From positions 248,657,233 through 248,721,232 of the forward strand of contig NC_085137.1 in the NCBI RefSeq assembly GCF_035046485.1: a stretch of 64,000 nucleotides of DNA, read 5' to 3'. Shown here in pieces: positions 11,501 to 20,100 of this stretch. The translations under genes were made by a program, and so were the position numbers. The notes below the pieces were generated by a model that saw only the letters and a list, made by a program, of their open reading frames with translations, had not been told where the DNA came from and did not search any database. The first letter of the stretch is position 1. Every line of letters begins with the position of its first letter. The DNA comes from Aedes albopictus. Its lineage: Eukaryota > Arthropoda > Insecta > Diptera > Culicidae.

Positions 11501-11581
11501 CATTGTGAAACAATTGACGTGAATATGTCTCGAACGCAGTTAAAGAAATATTTCCATAACATTCGAAATGGTAGAAGTTAA
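8546..11581 (+). CDS. Non-LTR retrotransposon ORF2: APE endonuclease and reverse transcriptase
   Basis: About 1010 codons are open without interruption. The N-terminal third is an endonuclease/exonuclease/phosphatase domain (GTETSWND near 8797, GDFNQRG near 9140). The centre is a LINE reverse transcriptase with TDFSKAFD (about 10487), SGVPQGSHLGP (about 10650) and the catalytic YADD (about 10750). The C-terminal part follows the usual thumb/linker pattern, and no RNase H domain is seen. The frame has no early ATG: it opens after a TGA at 8543-8545 and the first ATG (8726) lies inside the endonuclease. Translation therefore probably depends on frameshift or reinitiation from the upstream ORF. 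The 3' UTR ends in an AAAT-repeat tail. The clade (I/Loner/Jockey group) is not assigned. Confidence 0.9.
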   Translation, partial: TFVFSHNLTHSSEADQDEPDTAGNKSLLIIDTNHEIDKLPSVTTNSSATEILIYCQNFNRMSSAPKINAIYNNILSSNFSVILGTETSWNDGIKNEEAFGSNFNVFRCDRDLVLTKRQSGGGVVVAISTKYNSEQIISPKFKEFEHVWVKAHINGETHIFASVYFPPDLACKSTYEKFFEAADKIVSQLPPEYKVHVYGDFNQRGADFIADAENESILLPVVGDNETLQFIFEKIANLGLNQINHVKNGQNCFLDFLLTNIHEDFCVTESLDPLWKNEIFHTAIEYSVFVHNNCNPFDCEFENVLDFNKANFDNIKAKLNRANWQSVLRSQTNIDCAVDVFYKILSDIIKEEVPLMKKRRNYNSKNPVWFTKQILNLKNRKQKAHKTYRKCENQDNLAKYLNICNQLNTAISSAVSDYNEKTESEIKSCPKNFFNYVKSKLKSTSFPFKMTLDEKDGNNSEDICTLFASFFQETYTNHTDNDRDFEYFSYFPDFPNDVGVSHINVRDILDKLNDLDTTKGSGPDGIPPSFLKPLAIELTTPLFWLFNMSLEAGKFPLEWKKSFLIPIYKSGKKSDVRNYRGIAIISCIPKLFECIINKNIFSQIKNRITIAQHGFFKGRSTATNLLEFVNYSLNAMDNGNRVETLYTDFSKAFDRLDIPLLIFKLAKMGISTRLLGWIESYLTDRQQIVRFNDKKSKPIKVTSGVPQGSHLGPLLFILYVNDISFILHKLKILIYADDMKLFLEIRNKDDVHTFMNEIQIFHIWCSKSLLKLNVKKCNHITYSRKRGVSDVSIKLGNQNVEKCDKVRDLGIILDSKLTFVEHYNTIIHRASNMLAFIKRFGYHFQDPYTIKTLYIAYVRSILEYCSVVWSPYMKKYEERIESVQKQFLLYALRKLGWTVFPLPSYEARCMLINIQTLKERRDYAMVSFVMDIVSQRADSPELLSKLNFYAPSRHLRDRNLFSVERHHADYAKYGPINQMMSTYNRHCETIDVNMSRTQLKKYFHNIRNGRS

Positions 11582-11750
11582 GCAATATAGGGCAATTTTT
11601 CTATATGTTACCATTATTTGTGAAATGATTATAAAAAAGGAATAGATGGATGAACAATAACATATTATTATAAAAGGATTTTCACTAAAAATATCAATGT
11701 ATATGTTAAGTTGACGATGTATTTTAAACGGTCTACATTTGATTGACGGC

Positions 11751-11783
11751 AAATAAATAAATAAATAAATAAATAAATAAATA
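11751..11783 (+). repeat. AAAT microsatellite tail of the LINE
   Basis: About eight tandem AAAT units follow the LINE 3' UTR. Simple-repeat 3' tails are typical of target-primed non-LTR elements, so this probably marks the 3' end of the LINE. Confidence 0.8.
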
Positions 11784-11879
11784 GTTTCGCTCTTCGTCCA
11801 AGTGCGTCTAGCCGACGGAGTCAATGTTGCCACTAGCAACACACAAAAAAAAAAGATTTTAATTAAAAAATTATTGCAC

Positions 11880-11962
11880 CTGGAATCAAACAACGAACCT
11901 CTAGATTGCCAATCCTGCACTCTTACTAACTGAGCTAGTGAGGTTTCACACCACCGTAAGTG
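11880..11962 (-). repeat. tRNA-like (pol III box A/B) segment, possible SINE remnant
   Basis: On the minus strand a box A-like TAGCTCAGTTAG (11926-11937) is followed by a box B-like GTTTGATTCC (11882-11891) at tRNA-like spacing, then an A/T-rich run. The tRNA fold is imperfect. It sits in the right arm of the split hAT-like element and may be a degraded tRNA-derived SINE. Confidence 0.4.
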
Positions 11963-12200
11963 CCGAAACGCCAATAAAAGCTATTCTCAGTTGGCGTTCG
12001 CTTGGCTCGTCGTCGCTCGTTTCCAGGGAAAATAGAGGACGACGAAAAAGTTGGTGCGTGACTATTATTGATTGAGCTTCGTCGTGACGCCTGCAGTCGG
12101 CGACGAAAAGGCTAATCGTCACCGTTGTTCTTTCGGACGAAGATTGTTTTATTGTTATCTTCACGCAGTGGTGACGAGAAGGACGATTGTCAACCCTGAT

Positions 12201-12454
12201 CTAGATTGAGTTTAAATAAGGGCGAAAGTAACATGAGAGAGTTCTCTTCATCGACTCTCTCTTCAAATTAAAGTGACAAGATGCAAGTATGATTGCACTT
12301 TATGGTCATAAATCGCTAGGTTGCGATGCAATCTAGCGTCCAAGTGTAAAAAAGTTCGATTGAATTTGCATCTTGTCACTTTAATTTGCAGAAGAGAGAG
12401 TCGATGAAGAGAACTCTCTCATGTTACTTTCTTCCTTATTTAAACTCAATCTAG
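12201..12454. mobile_element. Foldback MITE family X, copy 1
   Basis: Long inverted arms of about 90 bp begin CTAGATTGAGTTTAAATAAG and meet in a short unpaired centre. A second copy is at 55834-56380. Allowing for the hAT insertion at its left tip, the flanks GTAT/GTAT suggest a 4-bp duplication. There is no coding capacity. Confidence 0.85.
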
Positions 12455-12652
12455 GTATGTCGTCTTGCATACCTGTGCATTTGAGGGGTTTTAGCGCCAA
12501 AATTTACATTTTCGATAATTTTGAAGTAAATTCTTAATTGTTACGCGTATTTTCAACGTAAGTCATCAGAATAGGGTCTATTTGATCCAATAAGGCAATC
12601 CATGAGACAGATGCGATCAGCTGATTTTTTTTGTTTACCATGTATTTTTGAC

Positions 12653-12825
12653 ATTGGGTTCATTCACAAATTTCATAACGCCAAAATTGGCCTTTGCCGA
12701 CACCCACCCACCCCTTCGTAACACTAATTATATGGGGAAAAATTTTATTTGTTCGGGCTGTAACACCATGAAGGACACCCACCCACCCCCTCCAGCGTTA
12801 TGACATTTGTGAACAAGCCCATTCG
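12653..12825. mobile_element. Small TIR repeat (MITE remnant)
   Basis: The ends TTCACAAATTTCATAACGC and GCGTTATGACATTTGTGAA are imperfect inverse copies. CACCCACCCACCCC occurs twice inside in the same orientation. Confidence 0.55.
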
Positions 12826-12971
12826 ATGATCGGGGTGACAGTTGAACACAAAGGAATTTGTTAAGCACCGACAGCACTTGACGAAACTTTGTTAAGTTGT
12901 ACTCACACTGTGTTTACATTTTTGGCTGTCACCCCCATCGCGAAAAGACGTCATGGATTGGCTTATGGATT

Positions 12972-13093
12972 ACTGCACGAATTTGTGCTGGCCTGCTTAC
13001 TCTCACACGAAATTTGACGTTTGAGTGGTGTCGGCACCGCTCAAACGTCAAATTTCGCGTGAGAGTAAGCAGGCCAGCATAAATTCGTGCAGT
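12972..13093. repeat. Near-perfect 122-bp palindrome
   Basis: Two arms of about 58 bp (ACTGCACGAATTTGTGCTGG... and its reverse complement) flank a centre of a few bases, with only a handful of mismatches. It is a foldback MITE or a hairpin-forming relic. A diverged half-copy may occur near 29275-29330. Confidence 0.8.
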
Positions 13094-13172
13094 GGACCAT
13101 AATCGATATTGAGAAGTATCTACTTTTATTTGCTCTTCGAAACAAGGCATCGCCGTGCATGTCCAAATTCGC

Positions 13173-13313
13173 GACTACGAAGGTTGATGAGCCGGGAAAC
13201 ACTCTTTCTTCCTACGGGGTTTCTTATGGGAGTATGAGTGAAAAAAAGGAAAAAAAATTCCCTCCTTCACTTTCTCACAGAAAACCGCAAACAATATCAT
13301 CACCTTCGTAGTC
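13173..13313. mobile_element. Short TIR element with a 12-bp flanking direct repeat
   Basis: The ends GACTACGAAGG and CCTTCGTAGTC are inverse copies. CATGTCCAAATT occurs just outside on both sides (13158-13169 and 13326-13337) and could be a target duplication of a slightly larger unit. Confidence 0.45.
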
Positions 13314-13411
13314 CCCAATTATATACATGTCCAAATTATATTTTTTATATTACGCGTAGGCCATGTATTTGTGTGGTTTAAAACAATAATCTAGACAGGA
13401 CTTTAGGAGCC

Positions 13412-13796
13412 TATAGGGCCCTGCATTGTTTTGATTTTGTATGGGAATTTGACGTTTCTTGGCCATGTTGTTTACAAAATTTCTTTATGAGTGAAAGAGA
13501 ACACTCAGGAAAATTGCCTCATACTTAATGGCAAATATCCATGTGCCAAACCACATCCAAAGTATATGCAACCAATACCCGATAACGCAGGCAAATTAGC
13601 ACATGAATAGTATGTGCACATGAATATATGTGCTCTAAATTGTATGAGTCGCTGCTGTATGGTGCCTCATGAAAAGTATAGGGCACTGCATGAAATTCTC
13701 TCCTCCTTTTTCACTCCTACAGAAATTTTGTAAACAACAAGGCCACGAAACTTCAAAATCCCATACAAAATCAAAACAGTGCAGTGCCCTATGAGT
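13412..13796. mobile_element. MITE with arms of about 85 bp
   Basis: The left arm (about 13415-13500) and right arm (about 13717-13795) are inverse copies sharing TTTTGATTTTGTATGGGA and TTGTTTACAAAATTTCT. The motif TAGGGCACTGCA occurs more than once, so the right side may hold an internal duplication. Confidence 0.65.
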
Positions 13797-14131
13797 CGCA
13801 CTAATGGAAAACATTTGTTTACCCCCATTGCAAAAATCCATGTCCGGGACACATAGAAGGAATGAAGATTTTTTTCCCAGTGAAGGAAAGAACTTTGTGG
13901 AGTGCCCAATTAATGGCAACACTGCCATTGCATTGATGCATTTTCGCTCTTGTGCGTTTGACATTTCTATGCAGTTTCTGATGCATCCATGTTGTTGATC
14001 GCATCCAAAACGGACGAAAGGCTGAGAGTTGGCAAAAAGAGAGAAAGAAAAAAAATCATTCACTGCTCGATTCCACTCCCGTTTGCTAACTAGTTTTTCT
14101 TGTGGTTTGTGAACTCTTTTTTTCTGTGCAG
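13797..14131. other. Upstream flank / 5' intron of Cul1
   Basis: No gene is seen. The stretch ends in a pyrimidine-rich acceptor (TTTTTTTCTGTGCAG, ending 14131) that opens the first recognised Cul1 exon. At least one upstream non-coding exon is therefore likely, but I could not place it. Confidence 0.5.
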
Positions 14132-14174
14132 GAATTCGAAAAACACATCAGGAAGCAGCTCATCTGGATTTCCA

Positions 14175-17100
14175 ATGTCTAGATTAAACTCTCATGGGGC
14201 GACGGGGCTACGGAACATCAACCTGGAAGAGGTAGGTCAATGCAAACTGCTGCTGGGTGGTGAATCTTTCGCAATCGAGCGAAAAATGTTTCGTAATTGT
14301 GATTCTGTCTTTGGTTCATGGGGTATTGCGCTCTTTAATGGGGTCTTTTCTCTGTTTGATGTTTCTTTTTTGCAGATATGGGCCGACCTGGAGGGTGGCA
14401 TAAAACAGGTGTACAAACAGGAGCAAAGCCTGAGCCCCGCCCGTTATATGCAGCTCTACACGTAAGTAAAGCGAAAAATCTATTGTTTTGCCATCTTATG
14501 CTAATTCAGGAACTGCGCTGCTATCAGGAAGATGCATGCGTAAACATGACCTAAGAGACAAGATGATTCACAAAGCGAAGAGACAGAGAGCAGGCACTTG
14601 CTAATATTTACATTGATTGTATTCTACGTGCCTGTATCTGTAGGTATCTGTTTTATTTTCTTTACCTGTTTAAAATTACGCCTAATATTTTTCTGCATAT
14701 TGAGTTATTCCATGGCTGGGCGACTCTAGTTTTGCCAAGCCGCATTATCCCAAAAAAGCCGAAAAAAGCGTCGGTTGTTCCATTTTGACAATCAAGGAAA
14801 CAAACATTTTGTTTGTTGTTGTCAACTGCCGTTTACAGTTTGTTTTTACCAAATTTTTGTTTGATTTTAGTGTGCGTTAACTGGTTGAAATTACAAACCT
14901 GTTTATTCAGTTTTCTCAGGGATTTCTCACCCTTGCGCCTAAGGGCTCCCCCACCCCCACATACAGCACATTCTTTTTTTGCAAGGGTCGTTTTTCTGCT
15001 AGGTATAACTGTCAATTTTAAGGTGAAACATCAAGAAATCCAATTACAATTTTCCATACAAACTTTAGAGGCACAAATCTGACAACCGAAGCATCCAACC
15101 TAATCACACTTGTTTATGCTGGCTTTGCTCATTTGCAAAAAGAAGAAGCTTTTTCCAAATCGAGCGCATTTGTTAACAATTTTTTAAGATTGGTGCCTTG
15201 GTGCTTTTGAAAACGTGTGAGTAGGTGTCCGAGTCGGCCATTGGACAGCCATATTTGTATTCTCTAATGTTTTTCCTTAAAGCTATTGACTTTGTACACA
15301 GATAGTACTGACCATGTCTTCACGCTAAAACTGCTCAGTGTAAGACCTAACTCATAAATGCATAATTTTCATACCACTCATAAAATGTGTAAGAGTTACA
15401 CATTCACAAAATCTGTTCGTACACTATTCTAGATGCGAAATGGCTATATTTTTTGGTTCGCCAAGGCTACTAGTAAACCTAGCTAGATTGCCATAAAAAA
15501 AAATGCAACTTTAACGATTTTGTGGACGCAGGAGCAGATTTTGTGAATGTGTAACTCTTACACATTTTATGAGTGGTATAGAAATTATGCATTCATGCGA
15601 AGGTCTTACACATTTTAGTATTGAGCTGTTTTACTGTATTCCTATGTGCAAATGTTCATGCAAATCGGTTCGAAATTGACTGAGTTATAGCCAAAAAACA
15701 ACCCGTGCCAAAAAATAATCGGACATGCGCATTTAATTCACCACTGGACTATCGCACGAGTTTTCAAGTGTGCGAAAACGTAAATAAAACTGCGCAATTG
15801 CAACTAATCATCTCGGTGTGTTCAGATCACTTGTTCAGCATAAATCAAAGAAATAGTGCGCCAAAGACATCAACTGGATTTGATGCAATCGCGCACTTTT
15901 ATTAACGTTTTCGCACTTATGAAGACTGAGTCCAGGGGTGAACTAAATGCGCAATATTTTCGTAGTTGAGACGACCGAAAGATTTTTTGTAATCAATGAA
16001 AACCAAGTAGAGAGACTCTTGGAATTCATTGATTTGTTTCAAGATGATACGGATCGTGATAATATGGTCTACACAGAGTCGTCTAGCTCGGAATCCTGCT
16101 TGGGTTAATCTTCTCCTGTATCCTGTATCCTGGATCACTTTGAAAAGGACTTTGACAACGATATACCTACAGTAACATGATGTCTCGCTAATTATTGTAT
16201 ACATGCAGTCAGATCACTCGTTGTGGGTACCTTTATTAGTCGGCCGGTAATATCGCGGTTTCCTATATGTTGCAGAATAATTGATGCAGCAGTTGTACAG
16301 ATATTATGGGGTCAGTTTTGAGCATCTCGACTGATATGCAATCGACCCCCGGAGATCTGTTCGACTTGATGCTACGGCTGTTTCTATCAGCTGCAATGAT
16401 GGAGCTTTGATTTTGACACAAGTCGAACTCTTGGCGAATCATGCTGAGATATTGGTGGCCTCAAACCAGCGTTTCAACTGGTCAGTTGAGTCGGTCAGTA
16501 GCTGTCCAGACGTGTCTTTCACAGGCATCGTAGCTTTCATCCTATATATTATATGTCATATACCTATATGTATCTATGTACTAAATTTTAATAACGCGAT
16601 TTTCTCGGTTAAATACGAGCTCAGTGATCTCGACCTTCATATATCGATTCCAGCCTGCATCTTATTGCGAACTATTTTGTTCTTTTCATAAGTTTATCTT
16701 ATAAAAACAGTCCTATTAGGTATTACTATAAATTTTTATTGGGTATCCTTGTGGAATTCATAAATAACATTTATGGCAAAAATGTCAAGGAATTTCATAG
16801 CTATGATAAAAGTTTTATTAATTAAAAAAAATCATTTAAATTGATAATTTACATTAAACCCTTTTTTATGGAATGCGATATTTCCGAAAAATACAACTTC
16901 GTAGTAAATATTGTGTGGTCGCCGCAGTTGCGAGTTACTTCATCAATGTTTGAGATTCGTGTGATCATCGTGATCGTGTGATACCACGAAATTGTTAAAG
17001 GTACCTAAAAAGTTTTTCATAAGATCTCAGTACACAGGGTCAAATATTTGGCCAAAAAGAAACCTATGCTCATGTTTGGCTTGATCGAATTTTCATTAGT

Positions 17101-20100
17101 GTCAAACAGATGTTGGATCTTTAGTTCATTCGTTGTCAAATATTGGACCCTGTGTACTTGAGGCCATATTTTGTTTCGTGGACTGAAAGCTGAATTTTTG
17201 TCATCAAGCAGTTTAGGTACCTATACCCAGTTGCGGCAAAGGGTTCATTCAACTATTACGTAACTAGCGTCAAAAAAATGAAGTAATTGGCAGTTGGCCA
17301 TATAACTAAACCATATTGAATAATGCGTTTGGTGTCTAATTTTATTTTTACGTTATTTGTTTTCTATTTTAAAATAGACATGTCTATAACTACTGTACTA
17401 GCGTTCATCAGCAGCCGACTAGCCGGCAGACTGCATCGAAGATTTCCAAGAAGGGAACGGCGATTCCTTCCGGTAAGGATTTAACAGTATACCTAAGCAA
17501 ATTGACGTTTCTGAATCTAATTTGTTCACCTTTTAGGCGGAGCTCAGCTCGTCGGTCAGGAGTTGTACAAGAGATTGAAGGAGTTTCTCGAATGCTATCT
17601 GATCAAGCTGCAGGAAAATGGCATCGATCTGATGGACGAGGAAGTTCTGAGCTTCTACACGAAGCGATGGGAAGAGTACCAGTTTTCGAGCAAAGTGTTG
17701 AACGGTGTGTGTGCCTATCTGAACCGCCACTGGGTAAAGCGTGAGTGCGAAGAGGGTCGTAAGGACGTTTACGAAATATATCAGCTGGCACTGGTCACGT
17801 GGCGTGGAAACCTGTTCAAGCAGCTGAACAAGCAGGTCACCAACGCGGTCCTGAAGCTGATCGAACGGGAGCGCAACGGCGAAACCATCAACTCTCGTTT
17901 GGTTTCCGGTGTGATTAACTGTTACGTAGAGTTGGGACTGAACGAGGAGGATCCTAATGCGAAGGGACAAAACCTTTCTGTGTACAAGGAAAGTTTCGAG
18001 AACATTTTCCTGGAGGATACTGAAATGTAGGAAAGATTGAACACTTTGGTAGATGGTGTTTTGTTAATTTTTCATCTTTTCGTAGGTTCTATACTCGCGA
18101 AAGCGCGGAATTCCTACGGGAAAATCCAGTAACCGAGTACATGAAACGTGTGGAGTTACGACTGAACGAGGAGCAAAAACGTGTACAGGTGTACTTGCAC
18201 GAAAGCACCCAGGACCGATTGGCCAAGACGTGTGAACGAGTTCTCATTCAGAAACACTTGGAACAGTTCCGGACGGAGTTCCAAAATTTGCTCGATTCGG
18301 ACAAGAATTCCGATCTGCGCCGCATGTATTCGTTGGTGGCCCGTATTACGGAGGGTCTGGTGGAATTGAAGGCGATTCTGGAGACCCACATCCACAATCA
18401 AGGCCTGGCCGCGATCGCCAAGTGTGGCGAGGCTGCATTAAATGTGAGTTGATTGTTTGATTGATATTCAGTTCTGATCTTCGAATCTGATCAATAACTC
18501 GTAAAATTGGTTAATGGGGCACGTTCGGTGTAGTACTAGATTTGTAGTAATGAGCTGAATTTCAGTATGGTGAGAAGGTCAATTCTCCGTTTCTGCAAAG
18601 AAATGGTGCAAAAAGCGTGGGTATTATGATTCCTTGCCTAATTTGATGCTGTTTGAGCAAAACTTCGGATAACTATGTTGTTTATGTTGCAAGAAATGGA
18701 GAAAACAACAACAATGTTGCCCAAAGTTTTGTTCAAACAGCATCAAATTATGCAAGGAAACATAATACCCACTCTTTTCGGACCATTTCATTGCAGAAAC
18801 GGAGAATTGACCTTCTCACCATACTAAAATTCAGCTCATTACTACAAATCTAGTACTTCACCGATCTGTCCTATTATCACATAATTGTATCATACCAAAA
18901 CAGGATCCCAAAATTTACGTCCAAACCATTCTGGAAGTTCACAAGAAGTACAACGCACTGGTACTTACCGCGTTCAACAATGACAGTGGTTTTGTGGCAG
19001 CTCTGGATAAGGCATGCGGTAAATTCATCAACACAAATGCCGTTACGGAGGCCAGTAAGAGTGCCAGCAAGAGCCCGGAGCTGTTGGCCAAGTATTGTGA
19101 TTTGTTGCTGAAGAAGTCCAGCAAAAACCCCGAGGAAGCCGAACTGGAGGACACACTGAATCAAGTGGTGGGTTATGCAGACTTTTTTCCTTTTGTTTTA
19201 GCAGCAGGGTGGTGAACAAGTTAAAAATTTGAAATCATCTAGCAAAATGCAGTACACTGACTGTTATTGATAAATTTACTGATAACCATTTCCAGATGGT
19301 GGTCTTCAAGTATATCGAAGACAAGGATGTATTCCAGAAGTTCTACAGCAAGATGCTGGCCAAGCGTCTCTGCCATCACATGTCCGCTAGCGACGATGCC
19401 GAAGCTTCGATGATTTCCAAACTGAAGCAGGCCTGCGGGTTCGAGTACACCAGCAAGCTCCAACGGATGTTCCAGGACATTGGCGTTTCGAAGGATCTCA
19501 ACGAACAGTACAAGCAGCACGTCAAGGGACTGCGCGACGCCACCAGGCAACAGACTGGCAATGAAATCGATTTTAGTATACTGGTGCTTTCCAGCGGCTC
19601 CTGGCCGTTCAATCAGAGTTTCACATTTTCGCTTCCATTTGAGGTTAGTTCGTGTAGGGAGAATTACTCATTCATAACTCTTAAACATTTGTATTTTGGT
19701 GGAATTTACAGCTGGAACAATCTGTACATCGGTTTAACAACTTCTACGCCAAACAACATTCCGGACGAAAGCTCAACTGGTTGTACAACATGTGTCGCGG
19801 TGAGCTCATCACAAACTACTTCCGAATGCGGTACACTCTACAGGTAGGGATTTTTTTTCGTAACTGTCAGCAATGAAGAATTAATCAAATGCTCTTTTCA
19901 GGCCAGTACGTTCCAGATGGCCGTTTTGCTACAATTCAACGAACAAGAATCGTGGACTATTCAGCAGTTGAGTGAGAATACCGGTAGGTCGCATGGGGAA
20001 CAAGCTTTGTTTGTACGTTCGAGTTTGTAATTTATCAATTATTTCCCCCTTCTAGGTATCAATCACGAAAATCTGATCCAGGTGCTGCAGATTCTTCTCA

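Larger units (their letters stand above)
7953..12198. mobile_element. hAT-like element, 8-bp TSD ATCTAGAT, split by a LINE
   Basis: The left end reads CAGGGCTGAAAATCGTC and the right end, on the other strand, CAGGGTTGACAATCGTC. They are flanked by ATCTAGAT at 7945-7952 and 12199-12206. Both arms are rich in GACGACGA-type motifs. Most of the interior is the LINE at about 8082-11782, so the original element was only about 0.5 kb. No transposase is seen. The right duplication overlaps the terminus of the adjacent MITE at 12201, which shows that this element inserted into that MITE's end. Confidence 0.85.
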
